48,686 nt of DNA, from positions 1 to 48,686 of the forward strand of contig JASJYH010000009.1 of the NCBI GenBank assembly GCA_030123675.1, written 5' to 3'. The stretch is from Anaerolineae bacterium (GTDB lineage: Bacteria; Chloroflexota; Anaerolineae; Anaerolineales; Villigracilaceae). The notes below the pieces were generated by a model. That model had not been told where the DNA came from. It was given only the letters and a program-made list of their open reading frames with translations, and did no database searches. The translations under genes and the position numbers were made by a program. Below, piece by piece: positions 8,601-16,488 of this stretch (its first letter is position 1; the number at the start of each line of letters is the position of its first letter).

Positions 8601-9814
8601 TATTCGTCATTTCTGATATAAATAAAAATTCTGTATTGTACGCAAGCCCGGCCTATGAGAATATTTGGGGACGATCTTTGGAAGAGTTATACAAAGATGT
8701 CAACCAATGGGATCAAGGTATTCACCCAGATGATCGCCAAACTGTCTTGGATAAGTGGGCTCAAATGTTAGCCCAGGGAGAATATTTTGAGGATGAATTC
8801 CGGATATTGCGCCCGGATGGTTCCATCCGTTGGGTCCGTGATCGACATTACCCAGTCAGCGATGAGAATGGAAAAGTCTTTCGAGTTGCTGGAATTATTC
8901 AGGACATCACCGCCCGTAAACAAGCGGAAGATGCGCTGAATGAAGAACGCTGGCGCTTAGAAAACATCCTAAGGGGCACCAATGTCGGCACGTGGGAATG
9001 GAATGTCCAAACAGGCGAGATTGAATACAACGAGCGATGGGCAGAAATTATTGGATATACAGGAGATGAAATATCCCCTGTCTCCGCTGAAACTTTAGCC
9101 GATTTCGTGCATCCCGATGATTTAAAAGCTAGTGATGATCAATTGAAAAAGCATTTCAAAGGTGAAATAGATTATTACGTGAGTGAAATCCGGCTCAAAC
9201 ACAGAGACGGCCATTGGGTTTGGGTATTGGATAGAGGCAGAGTTTTTTCTTGGACGGATGACGGCAAGCCACTGATGATGTTTGGCACACATCAAGATAT
9301 TTCCAACCGCAAACGCACGGAATTGATGCTGCGCGAGTCTGAGAAAAAATTCCAGGAATTATCGAGAAAAGACGGGCTAACGGGCTTACTCAATCGGCGC
9401 GGTTGGGAAGAGAGCATTGCTGGCGAGGAAAGTCGCGCCCGACGCTACGAACACCAAACTTGTATCATAATTTTGGACCTGGATGGGCTTAAGGAAATCA
9501 ACGATAAGTATGGTCACTCAGCTGGAGATGACTTAATCATACGAACGGCAGAATGCCTGCAAAGTACGGTGAGGGCTCATGATAAGGTTGCACGCATAGG
9601 AGGCGATGAATTTGCGATTTTGGGTGTTGAAACCGGGAAGCAAGTTTCCGAAACAATAATCAAGCGCATCAACGAAACCTTATCAAGCGATGGGGTAAGC
9701 GTATCTTGGGGTATGGCTATGCGCAAATCAAGCTTTGGGTTAAAAGGGGCCATCGCAGAAGCAGACGCCTTAATGTATAAGATGAAAGCAAAGCGACGAA
9801 AGGGACGCAACTGA
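5681..9814 (+). CDS. GAF/8xPAS/GGDEF diguanylate cyclase
   Basis: A large signalling protein (1377 residues from the ATG at 5681, which has GGAG 7 nt upstream; an in-frame ATG at 5633 would add 16 residues but lacks a ribosome site). Approximate order: GAF 8-150; PAS1 186-313; PAS2 320-438; PAS3 447-558; PAS4 568-686; PAS5 697-816; PAS6 827-954; PAS7 963-1083; PAS8 1092-1214; GGDEF 1231-1370. The active-site motif GGDEF (1307-1311) is intact and is preceded by RAHD (1298-1301), an inhibitory I-site RxxD, so it should make cyclic di-GMP with product inhibition. No transmembrane segment or EAL domain is present, so it is cytosolic. PAS2, 5, 6 and 7 share AIHPDDR, EEYRV and D.SG..YR blocks, indicating internal duplication. 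Ligands are unknown. The amidohydrolase gene follows after 65 nt. Confidence 0.93.
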   Translation: MQETINNLQPFANLESACQGTLAYMHQILGFRLWMIGRVQADDWSVLHIEDFGYDVDDESIVPWAESFFSKYIAGDGPRIVPSLNGLSIDSPSGKQLSVGAYVGVPITNEDGTLLGSLMAIDPDAQPESIIDHIPLIELIARLLGTIFAADLKEISKPEIRELPIINEEKQTEVVEPDTEEMERRNLGDYLDTLLLNMPVGLAILEGPEFRYFRVNQLLAEINGVPIEDHIGKTLAEVLPDAAPDILPGLRQVMERGVPSPQREFSTRLPNNPQEDRHFIDAFIPIIGEDGEARAVGAIVIDISERVRMEEALRESEARFQQFAEAIDDVFAISDVKSRAIIYASPAYERIWGHSVQELYEDPSLWNEAIHPDDRQRAKESWNRMVVQGGVYEEEYRVISPDGVANWVRERGFPIRDESGKVYRVAVVVQDITQQVQIKAELELNKELFQTIMDESNLSIYVKKAEDLSHVWVSKGFEEATGIDRNEALGKTNRELFGEELGLKFDVTDWQVLSGKRVELEESPDGINTYWSQKFPIKLSDGQTYLCGIGTDITDRKRTEKELEESEERFRDLYNHAPAAYIAVGKNTLINRVNQRTADLLGYDIDELIGRPIFDFYADTPDGLTKARKVFRRFMSGEPTHDVELQMRRADGKIIWISLNVNPVLNGKGDIVESRSIVIDITARMQAKAQLEESETRFKQITEAIDEVVTISDIETSSVLYASPAFEKIWGRSVQQLYDDFNIWDEAIHSDDLKRVQKSFLNMVKDESIFDEEYRVMRPDGTTRWVHDQGYLIYDESGEIYRIAGKVQDITLRKQAENALKESEERFKQIADVIDDVFVISDVIPDVKNGLKSGAILYANPAYEKHWGRSLEELYDNILVWYEAIHPDDREWVLKSWKRMLVQGDPFEEQFRVIHSDGSVHWVLSRGYPVHDEKGKTYRSVGIAQDITEKVNAEKSLHESEERFKQIADASDDVFVISDINKNSVLYASPAYENIWGRSLEELYKDVNQWDQGIHPDDRQTVLDKWAQMLAQGEYFEDEFRILRPDGSIRWVRDRHYPVSDENGKVFRVAGIIQDITARKQAEDALNEERWRLENILRGTNVGTWEWNVQTGEIEYNERWAEIIGYTGDEISPVSAETLADFVHPDDLKASDDQLKKHFKGEIDYYVSEIRLKHRDGHWVWVLDRGRVFSWTDDGKPLMMFGTHQDISNRKRTELMLRESEKKFQELSRKDGLTGLLNRRGWEESIAGEESRARRYEHQTCIIILDLDGLKEINDKYGHSAGDDLIIRTAECLQSTVRAHDKVARIGGDEFAILGVETGKQVSETIIKRINETLSSDGVSVSWGMAMRKSSFGLKGAIAEADALMYKMKAKRRKGRN

Positions 9815-9879
9815 TGATACAACTCTGAGCATAATCCTTCAGTAAAATGAATATCAGGTAAAATTTTGGAGGCTATCAA

Positions 9880-11238
9880 TTGGCAACTTTGTTAGGGATC
9901 AACGCAAAGATTCTTGTGACTATGGACGAAAATCGGCGGGAGATTGTAAATGGGGGTCTTTTTGTTCGAGAGGGCGTCATTGAGCAAGTTGGCCCAACAA
10001 CCGATTTGCCAGCGAACGCAGATACCATAATAAACCTCGCCGGCCATATAGTGCTTCCCGGGCTAGTAAATACACATCATCACCTCTATCAAGGGCTAAC
10101 CCGCGTAATTCCTGCCGGCCAAAATTCCGAATTGTTTGACTGGCTTAAAGCGCTGTATCCTATTTGGGCCGGTCTTACTGCAGAGGCGATTTACGTCTCG
10201 ACCCTTACCGGCCTGGCCGAACTAATTCTGTCTGGATGTACTACGGCCAGCGACCACCTATACATATATCCCAATGATTGCCGCTTGGATGATGAGATCC
10301 AAGCGGCTCAGGAAATTGGGATTCGTTTCCACGCTATGCGAGGAAGCATGAGCTTGGGCGAGAGTAAAGGTGGATTGCCGCCAGATAGCATCGTGGAAGA
10401 TGAAGAAGACATCCTGCACGATTCGCGCCGCTTAATTGAGACATATCACGACTCTGAACGCTTCGCTATGTTACGTGTTGGCCTAGCTCCCTGTTCACCC
10501 TTTAGTATTACCCAAGACCTGATGCGTTCCTCGGCAGAAATGGCGCGAAGTTATGGTGTACGCTTGCATACCCACTTGGCAGAAAATCCCGAAGATATCG
10601 TCTATTGCCGCGAGAAATTTGGCATGCGTCCGGGGGAATACGCCGAAGATGTGGGCTGGGTTGGTGAGGATGTATGGCATGCGCATTGCGTAATGTTGAA
10701 CAAGGAAGAAATGAGGTTGTTCGCCCGTACGGGAACCGGAGTGTGCCATTGTCCGAACTCCAACATGCGAACGGGGGCCGGGATTGCACCGATCCGTAAA
10801 ATGTTGGATATCGGTATACCTGTCGGCTTGGGCGTAGATGGGGCTGCTGCCAATGACGCGGGGCATTTGCTGGCCGAAGCCCGACAAACTCTTCTTTTAC
10901 AGCGCGTCTTGGGTGGTCCATCTGCACTTACCGCGCGAGAAGCATTGGAAATGGCTACCTTGGGCGGTGCGCGAGTGCTTGGTCGCGATGATATCGGCAC
11001 GCTCGCTCCTGGTATGGCCGCTGATTTTATAGCCTTCGATTTGAATCAAATTGGATTTATTGGCACCTCGGCTGATCTCGTCGCGGCTCTCATATTTTGT
11101 CATCCAATAAATGTGAGTTATTCAGTGATTAACGGACGGTTGGTGGTTGAGCAGGGGCATTTGACAACAATCGATCTACCCGTGATTTTAGAAAGACATA
11201 ATATCGTTTCAAAAGCGCTTATCAACAAAGAACTTTAA
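9880..11238 (+). CDS. 8-oxoguanine deaminase-like amidohydrolase
   Basis: A 452-residue member of the amidohydrolase superfamily (TrzN/AtzA/cytosine-deaminase branch). Metal ligands: the HxH in GLVNTHHHLYQG (H66, H68), the His in RLHTHLAENPED, the His in VWHAHCV, and the Asp in GLGVDGAAANDAG. Motifs ELFDWLKALYPIWAGLT, SGCTTASDHLY and RGSMSLGESKGGLPPDS are, from memory, diagnostic of the PRK08203 family, whose characterised members deaminate 8-oxoguanine to urate. The start is TTG at 9880, firmly supported by GGAGG at 9868-9872 with 7-nt spacing and by homology beginning there. It would salvage or detoxify oxidised purines. It may be cotranscribed with the diguanylate cyclase upstream. A related specificity (hydroxyatrazine, adenosine derivatives) cannot be excluded. 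Confidence 0.88.
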   Translation: MATLLGINAKILVTMDENRREIVNGGLFVREGVIEQVGPTTDLPANADTIINLAGHIVLPGLVNTHHHLYQGLTRVIPAGQNSELFDWLKALYPIWAGLTAEAIYVSTLTGLAELILSGCTTASDHLYIYPNDCRLDDEIQAAQEIGIRFHAMRGSMSLGESKGGLPPDSIVEDEEDILHDSRRLIETYHDSERFAMLRVGLAPCSPFSITQDLMRSSAEMARSYGVRLHTHLAENPEDIVYCREKFGMRPGEYAEDVGWVGEDVWHAHCVMLNKEEMRLFARTGTGVCHCPNSNMRTGAGIAPIRKMLDIGIPVGLGVDGAAANDAGHLLAEARQTLLLQRVLGGPSALTAREALEMATLGGARVLGRDDIGTLAPGMAADFIAFDLNQIGFIGTSADLVAALIFCHPINVSYSVINGRLVVEQGHLTTIDLPVILERHNIVSKALINKEL

Positions 11239-11340
11239 TGGCCTATCTAAAGGTGAGAAAAGGTAAATTTTTAGATAAATATTAAAAATGAAGCCGTAAG
11301 ACCGGCGATATCCCAGCGTGTCTGTGTATTTGTGTAAAAT

Positions 11341-11346
11341 TATAAT
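11341..11346 (+). promoter_or_regulatory. Possible -10 box before the flavin oxidoreductase
   Basis: A TATAAT lies 33 nt before the ATG at 11380 in an AT-rich gap. No clear -35 is seen at 16-18 nt. A 7-bp inverted repeat (ATCTAAA ... TTTAGAT) lies further upstream, just after the amidohydrolase stop. Confidence 0.3.
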
Positions 11347-11379
11347 AAACTATATCAAATCCTATTAACGGAATCGTTT

Positions 11380-12477
11380 ATGGCACATACAGAGAATAAA
11401 CCACTATCGAATCATGATCGCCCATTTGAACTGGGGCTGTACACCTTTGTCGATAATGGTACACATCCAATCACAGGCCAAAAACAAGATCCTGTCACCA
11501 CCATAAGCAACCTAATGGAAACGATAGAACTCGCCGACCAAACAGGGCTAGATGCATTCGCTATTGGTGAACATCACCGCGAGGAATTTCTTATTTCATC
11601 TCCAGCCGTCATTTTAGGCGCTGCAGCAGCAATCACGAAAAATATTCGGCTCTCAACTGCGGTCACCGTATTAAGTTCTGATGACCCTGTGCGCGTGTTT
11701 CAAAGCTTTGCCACAGTCGACCTGCTCTCAAACGGGCGCGCCGAAATTATGGCGGGTCGTGGTTCATTTATTGAATCGTTTCCTCTCTTTGGGTATGATT
11801 TGAATGATTATGGTGAGCTCTTTGAAGAAAAACTAAAACTTTTAGATCAACTTAGAAAGACAAAAAATATCACCTGGTCGGGCAAGTTCCGTGCGCCCCT
11901 AAACGGTCTGGATATCTATCCGCAACCGGTGCAAGAAAGAATCCCTCTTTGGGTGGCGGTTGGCGGGACACCTGAATCTGTCACCCGCGCAGCGTCAATG
12001 GGGTTACCAGTGGCGCTCGCCATTATTGGGGGTATGTCTGAAAGATTTGCTCCTTTCTTCGATCTTTATCGCCAAGCCTCAAAAGAGTTTGGATTTGATC
12101 CTACGCGAATCCCACTAAGTGTTAATTCGCACGGTTTTATTTCGGATAAGGCACAAGATGCTGTCAACGAACATTACCCGATTGCTACTGCGATGATGAA
12201 TAAAATTGGTCGCGAGCGCGGTTGGGCACCGTCATCACAAGCACAGTTGGAAAAGCAAAGACAATTACCTGGCTCTGATTTTGTAGGCACACCAGATGAG
12301 ATCATTGAGAAAATCTTATATCAACATGAAATCTTCAAACATCAACGCTTTTTGCTATCGATGGGCAGCAATGCCATTGGCCACAAAAAGATGATGCATG
12401 CGATTGAATTGTTCGGGACAAAAGTGGCCCCGGTTGTGCGGAATGAAATCAGAAACCGGAATGGAATTCCAACCTAA
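11380..12477 (+). CDS. LLM-class flavin-dependent oxidoreductase
   Basis: A 365-residue luciferase-like monooxygenase fold (bacterial luciferase family, F420/FMN-dependent TIM barrel). Conserved blocks: ELGLYTFVDN at the first strand, GEHHREEF (the typical E-H-H pair near the flavin), LSTAVTVLSSDDPVRVFQ, GRAEIMAGRGSFIESF, PLWVAVGGTPESV, and the C-terminal FVGTPDEIIEKI. The pattern matches the LLM_2I7G subgroup, whose substrates are unknown. It is cytosolic and probably monocistronic, with a 140-nt gap upstream. A perfect 12-bp palindrome (12479-12490) follows the stop codon. Confidence 0.85.
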   Translation: MAHTENKPLSNHDRPFELGLYTFVDNGTHPITGQKQDPVTTISNLMETIELADQTGLDAFAIGEHHREEFLISSPAVILGAAAAITKNIRLSTAVTVLSSDDPVRVFQSFATVDLLSNGRAEIMAGRGSFIESFPLFGYDLNDYGELFEEKLKLLDQLRKTKNITWSGKFRAPLNGLDIYPQPVQERIPLWVAVGGTPESVTRAASMGLPVALAIIGGMSERFAPFFDLYRQASKEFGFDPTRIPLSVNSHGFISDKAQDAVNEHYPIATAMMNKIGRERGWAPSSQAQLEKQRQLPGSDFVGTPDEIIEKILYQHEIFKHQRFLLSMGSNAIGHKKMMHAIELFGTKVAPVVRNEIRNRNGIPT

Positions 12478-12812
12478 GCTATACGTATAGTCTATATAAA
12501 AGTTGGCTAAGTCCACAATTGAGGAAAGCAGCCATTTGCACAATACTCCCCCTAGCAGTGTGACACTTTCTCTTAGCCTTGACCCGTTTTGTAATAGTTA
12601 GCCAGGTCGTTAAAATTTATATTTTCAATGTTTATAATTGAGTAATACAATAATAATATTGCAAACATCCGTGAATCAGAGTCTACATTGACAAGTGTAA
12701 GGTAGCTAAATTTAGAAACACGACAGATGAGATTTGGGTCAAAATACACTATTGATACAATCTCTGGCACTCCCCAATTTCTGGAATATAGCTCTTTGAT
12801 ATAATTTCGGAT
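12478..12812. other. Non-coding gap before the HAD gene
   Basis: 335 nt. It begins with a perfect 12-bp palindrome (CTATACGTATAG, 12479-12490) one nucleotide after the oxidoreductase stop, and ends with an extended -10 promoter for the HAD gene. A minus-strand frame (12573-12854) overlaps the HAD start but has no ribosome site and AT-driven composition, so I do not call it. Nothing else seen. Confidence 0.5.
12797..12805 (+). promoter_or_regulatory. Extended -10 promoter giving a possibly leaderless mRNA
   Basis: TGATATAAT (TG at 12797-12798, TATAAT at 12800-12805) ends 7 nt before the ATG at 12813. Initiation at the usual distance would fall on or next to that ATG, and no Shine-Dalgarno is present. 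No -35 is evident, which the extended -10 could offset. Confidence 0.45.
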
Positions 12813-13589
12813 ATGCTGGCAGTCTTGATTGACCTCGATGGTGTTATATATCAAAACAACAATCTAATTCCTGGAACTGTTGACACGCTAAGATGGCTAC
12901 ACGAAGAAAATATACCGTTCCTGTTTTTGACAAACACAACCTCAATTCCTAGGCAGGCCCTGCTCAAGAAATTATTAAAATTCGGGCTACGTGTGACTCA
13001 GGACATGATCTTGACTCCACCCGTTGCAGCTACCCACTGGATTGCAAAGCACGCCCCGGGCTCGACAGCCTTATTCGTATCAGATGAGACTCGCCAAGAC
13101 TTTAAAAGCCTTGAGATTTGGGATGGCTCCAATAATATTTCCCCAGATTTTGTGGTGATCGGTGAGATGGAATGGAGCTCATCCGAATTAAACAATGCCT
13201 TCCGCTTGCTCATGGCCGAACCAAAACCTGCACTCCTCGGACTAGGAATGTCGCGCTATTGGCGTGGGTCTGATGGCTTAAATTTGGACGTCGGACCTTT
13301 TATCAAAGCCCTTGAATTCGCCGCGGATTGTCAACCTATTATTTTGGGTAAACCAGCAAGGTTTTTTTTTGAGACAGCCTTGCAAACTTTGGAATCCCAA
13401 CCATCTGAGGCGATTATGATCGGTGACGACATAGTCAGTGATATACAGGGAGCGCAACAGGCCGGAATTCGAGGGTTGCTGGTTCGAACCGGAAAATTTC
13501 GCCAGTCTGATTTGGAGTCTGGTATCCAACCCGCTGCTGTACTTGAATCCATCGCTGATTTACCGAAATGGTGGAGCCGGAAAGATTAA
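12813..13589 (+). CDS. HAD-IIA family phosphatase (LHPP/TIGR01458-like)
   Basis: A 258-residue HAD hydrolase of the capped IIA subfamily (relatives: NagD, phosphoglycolate/4-nitrophenyl phosphatases, LHPP). Motif I is LIDLDGVIY (nucleophile D7, acid/base D9), motif II is FLTNTTS, motif III includes the Lys of ILGKPARFFFETA, and motif IV is MIGDDIVSDIQGAQQAGI; the cap lies between II and III. Family members dephosphorylate small metabolites; the substrate here is unknown. The ATG at 12813 lacks a ribosome binding site but lies 7 nt after a TGATATAAT element, so the message may be leaderless. It stands alone. Confidence 0.85.
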   Translation: MLAVLIDLDGVIYQNNNLIPGTVDTLRWLHEENIPFLFLTNTTSIPRQALLKKLLKFGLRVTQDMILTPPVAATHWIAKHAPGSTALFVSDETRQDFKSLEIWDGSNNISPDFVVIGEMEWSSSELNNAFRLLMAEPKPALLGLGMSRYWRGSDGLNLDVGPFIKALEFAADCQPIILGKPARFFFETALQTLESQPSEAIMIGDDIVSDIQGAQQAGIRGLLVRTGKFRQSDLESGIQPAAVLESIADLPKWWSRKD

Positions 13590-13764
13590 ACAATACTATT
13601 CACCTTATAAATTTTGTTCCTAACTTATACAATGTCTTCTATACTATCACGCATAAATAATTATCATGTTACCCGTGTAGTATAAATAGATAAGCATATA
13701 TTTTCGGTTTCATTATGAGGCAATTGATCAACCAACTAAATTAACCTTCCAAGAGGAGCAGGTT

Positions 13765-14205
13765 ATGATGAGTACGGACAAAAATTCAAAAGAAAGAATA
13801 ACGAAAACAGAATCTGAGTGGCGCGAATTTATCCCACCTGAGCCTTTCAATATCCTATTTGAAGAGGGCACCGAACGGCCATTTACACACAATTTCAACG
13901 ATGAAAAACGGAAGGGAACTTTTGTCTGTGCCGCGTGTAATTTACCGCTCTTCAGCTCCGAATCTAAGTTTGATAGCAGAACTGGTTGGCCGAGCTTTTC
14001 AGGTCCTATTCAAGGAAATTTAGAGAAAAAGAAAGATTTAAAATTAATTCTCCCTAGAACCGAATACCATTGTATTCGCTGTGGAGGGCATCAAGGCCAT
14101 GTCTTCAATGATGGACCGCAACCCACGGGTCAGCGTTGGTGTAATAATGGATTAGCCCTCAAATTCATTCCTGAAGGCGAGCCTCTACCAAAACTCCGAA
14201 ACTAG
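13765..14205 (+). CDS. msrB: Peptide-methionine (R)-S-oxide reductase
   Basis: A 146-residue MsrB that repairs Met-R-sulfoxide in proteins with thioredoxin. Zn-binding pairs C55/C58 (CAACNLPLF) and C103/C106 (CIRCGGHQGHVF) are present, as are FDSRTGWPSF and the catalytic C126 in GQRWCNNGLALKF. The position often holding the resolving Cys (FDSGCGWPSF) is Thr here, so recycling must use another thiol or direct reduction, as in other members with this change. GAGGAG lies shortly before tandem ATG codons (13765, 13768). No signal peptide, so it is cytosolic. Its neighbours do not form an obvious operon. Confidence 0.93.
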   Translation: MMSTDKNSKERITKTESEWREFIPPEPFNILFEEGTERPFTHNFNDEKRKGTFVCAACNLPLFSSESKFDSRTGWPSFSGPIQGNLEKKKDLKLILPRTEYHCIRCGGHQGHVFNDGPQPTGQRWCNNGLALKFIPEGEPLPKLRN

Positions 14206-14276
14206 ACTTAACCAATTGGATTGAAATCATTCAAAACAATATTTTGTGCCACAATTTTCATGGAGATGATTAAAGG

Positions 14277-15038
14277 TTAACTGTATTTTTCCATTAATTT
14301 CTTAACGGGCAAGATAATTTCTCCCTCATTTTTATTGCCTATGCTGGTAACCTCATCTGGTCGCTGAACGCTGAGCCAGGCGGTGAACGCCGCGGCCAAT
14401 ACATCCAACTGATCTGGTCCATACAGTGTATCCAAAGGGAGGTTTCCTTTCAAAAGCTTAAAGCGCGTCACCTCTTCAAAAAAATCCATAGCATCCGATA
14501 TTTTCAGTCCATGTTCAAACAATACCAATTGTCGTTGAAGGCGACCTTCCAATGCAGGCTTGGGGAATGGAATGGTTTCTAACAAGACACAGAAACAAGC
14601 ATATGGATGGGTTTCAAGATAAACGTTTGAATTATATTCCGCACTATAGGATTTATAATTTAACTCTGAAAGTTTCCGGTATAATTTAAATCCAACCTGC
14701 ATCCAGGATGGACAGAGCTCTTCTCTTGCAGGTGTGCTGGCAATAGAAATTCCGTGAGCGTGTAATTCAAATTCAGAAAAGCGCATATCCACACCACGAA
14801 ACGAATGTCCTGGAGATTCATTAATATTCTCTAAATGCTTTTTGACCAATCCCTTATTGACCTGAGCCGGTGAATTAATTGCCACAACAGCTGATTCCTG
14901 ATTGGCAAGAAAATCGGCTAGCTCATCCATATCTGCATTCGCTATTTTGACCAAATTTAAATTTGCATCAACAACAGCATAACCAAATTCTTTAGTGCCT
15001 GAGGTAGGATCTATACCGATAAACAATGTGTTTTTCAT
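14277..15038 (-). CDS. DUF429 domain protein
   Basis: A 253-residue protein beginning MKNTLFIGIDPTSG, the first strand of the DUF429 family, which has a predicted RNase H-like fold: an early Asp in GIDPTSG, a mid Asp/Asn in VAINSPAQ, and ETHPYACF plus DQLDVLAAAFTAW towards the C-terminus. The biochemical role is unknown. The frame is open further upstream (to 15134), but that extension overlaps the divergent thioredoxin gene and is not conserved in character, so the ATG at 15038 is preferred. It has no good Shine-Dalgarno; a TATAAT sits almost against the ATG. Divergent from tlpA. Confidence 0.8.
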   Translation of the reverse strand: MKNTLFIGIDPTSGTKEFGYAVVDANLNLVKIANADMDELADFLANQESAVVAINSPAQVNKGLVKKHLENINESPGHSFRGVDMRFSEFELHAHGISIASTPAREELCPSWMQVGFKLYRKLSELNYKSYSAEYNSNVYLETHPYACFCVLLETIPFPKPALEGRLQRQLVLFEHGLKISDAMDFFEEVTRFKLLKGNLPLDTLYGPDQLDVLAAAFTAWLSVQRPDEVTSIGNKNEGEIILPVKKLMEKYS

Positions 15039-15119
15039 AATTATAGTAAGATATTGTCTTATAAAACGAACAATACAGTAGGTATATCGCCACAATAATT
15101 TAGCCCAAAAAAGGATCTT

Positions 15120-15665
15120 ATGCAGCATATCCAAAGACGCTTGTCATATACACTAGTCCTGATTACCGCCCTAGCTTGGATTTTTATCAGCGCAGACTCT
15201 AGCGGCACTCCCACCGCTGGGGAGATACCCGCTCCCCGCCAAAATTTTCTGGCTCCCGATTTCACGTTAGATACGACACTCGGGGAAAGCATTACTCTCT
15301 CTGACCTGCGGGGGCAGTCTGTACTTGTCAATTTATGGGCTACCTGGTGTGGACCTTGTCGCGCTGAGATGCCTGCGATCCAAAAGCTATATGATGAGTA
15401 TAAAGCTCAAGGATTTACAGTCTTGGCTGTCAATATGACGTATCAAGACAATCCTTTCGAAGTTGTCCCTTTTGTAAAGGAACACAATTTGACATTCCCA
15501 ATCTTACTCGATGAAACTGGAGAGGTGGGAAAAAAATATCAACTACGTTCGCTACCATCGAGCTTCTTCATTGACTCATATGGAATCATCCAGGAAGTCA
15601 TCATCGGCGGACCCATGTCGGAGGCACTTTTACGAACCCGAATCGAGGCCCTCCTAGAGAATTAA
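15120..15665 (+). CDS. TlpA/ResA-like membrane-anchored thioredoxin
   Basis: A 181-residue protein: an N-terminal signal anchor (about residues 8-25), then a thioredoxin/AhpC-TSA domain with WCGPC at 76-80 and the cis-Pro loop LRSLPSSFF (P146). NLWATWCGPCRAEMP is typical of the TlpA/ResA branch, which reduces extracytoplasmic disulfides, for example in apocytochrome c or the CuA site. AAGGA precedes the ATG at 15120. The Lgt-like gene follows after 4 nt, so they form one transcription unit. A role in maturing the caa3 oxidase encoded 25 kb away (CuA and heme c cysteines) is plausible but inferred. Confidence 0.88.
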   Translation: MQHIQRRLSYTLVLITALAWIFISADSSGTPTAGEIPAPRQNFLAPDFTLDTTLGESITLSDLRGQSVLVNLWATWCGPCRAEMPAIQKLYDEYKAQGFTVLAVNMTYQDNPFEVVPFVKEHNLTFPILLDETGEVGKKYQLRSLPSSFFIDSYGIIQEVIIGGPMSEALLRTRIEALLEN

Positions 15666-15669
15666 ATAT

Positions 15670-16425
15670 ATGTCACAATTTCTAAATATTTTCGCTCCAC
15701 CCCGTGATCTAATCCTTGTTGTAGCGGCCATCTGGGTTGGTCTATATTTTGCAGAAAAATGGGCCCCAAAACATGGTGTCAAACTAAACGATTTGAACAA
15801 TATCATTTTCTTGCCCATGATTGGGTACATTATTGGAGGCCGGCTTCTTTTCGCCATAGAAAATTTTTCGGCATTTGCAAAAAACCCACAAAGTTTGGTC
15901 TCTCTTAATTTAGATTTGTTTGACCCATCAGGCGGCCTCCTTATTGCCGGGATTGTCGCTTTGATTTATGGACAACGAAAAAAATTATCATTATGGCCAA
16001 CATTGGATGCGCTGACTCCAGTCCTAGCGATTTTTGCCGTTGGGATAGCTTTGTCCCACTTGGCCTCAGGCAGCGCCTTTGGTAAAGAGACATCGCTTCC
16101 ATGGGGAGTCGAACTTTGGGGAGTCCTACGTCATCCCAGCCAAATATATGAGATCATCGCCGCTCTCCTGATCTTGAGCTTGCTCTGGTTTCAAAAACCG
16201 GGGCAACATCCCGGGGTATATTTCCTAAATTATATTGGATTGACAATTGGTGCCCGTCTCTTCCTCGAAGCCTTTCGTGGAGATAGCGTCATTATCTTAG
16301 GTGGATTACGACTGGCACAAGTCGTCGCTTGGATTTTCCTCGCAATGTCCTTATTTTTGTTAGGCGGTGGGATAAATAATATTTCAAAGGTGTCAATTGC
16401 GCAAAGAAAGCGCAGCAGGAAATAA
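15670..16425 (+). CDS. Divergent Lgt-like membrane protein
   Basis: A 251-residue polytopic membrane protein matching the Lgt (prolipoprotein diacylglyceryl transferase) fold: IIGGRLLF (about 54-61), HPSQIYE (155-161) and GARLFLEAFRGDS (194-206) correspond to conserved Lgt blocks. Two key blocks are altered: the usual GGM-F-H-G is SGGLLIAG (no His), and the signature block normally G-R-x-x-N-F is GIALSHLASGSAFG (125-138), lacking the signature Arg and Asn. It may be a diverged transferase or a protein that reuses the fold. It is cotranscribed with the thioredoxin 4 nt upstream, so a joint extracytoplasmic thiol or lipid role is possible. Predicted lipoproteins exist in this genome (30749-31165), so a true Lgt should occur elsewhere if this one is inactive. 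Confidence 0.72.
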   Translation: MSQFLNIFAPPRDLILVVAAIWVGLYFAEKWAPKHGVKLNDLNNIIFLPMIGYIIGGRLLFAIENFSAFAKNPQSLVSLNLDLFDPSGGLLIAGIVALIYGQRKKLSLWPTLDALTPVLAIFAVGIALSHLASGSAFGKETSLPWGVELWGVLRHPSQIYEIIAALLILSLLWFQKPGQHPGVYFLNYIGLTIGARLFLEAFRGDSVIILGGLRLAQVVAWIFLAMSLFLLGGGINNISKVSIAQRKRSRK

Positions 16426-16488
16426 CTTACCATCAACAACGATACCCAGCGTATTGTCAGGCTTCGTTATCTTATGGACCCCATTGAA

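Noticed and set aside
12573-12854. Minus-strand 93-codon frame
   Set aside because: It overlaps the HAD start codon region, has no ribosome site, and its Ile/Asn/Tyr-rich composition is what AT-rich non-coding DNA gives.
13478-13495. TpsiC-arm-like sequence GGTTCGAACC suggesting a tRNA
   Set aside because: It lies inside the intact HAD phosphatase frame and no acceptor stem, anticodon arm or D arm can be placed around it.
15039-15134. N-terminal extension of the DUF429 protein
   Set aside because: The extra 32 codons begin with TTG inside the divergent thioredoxin gene and have no ribosome site, while the family starts at MKNTLFIGID.
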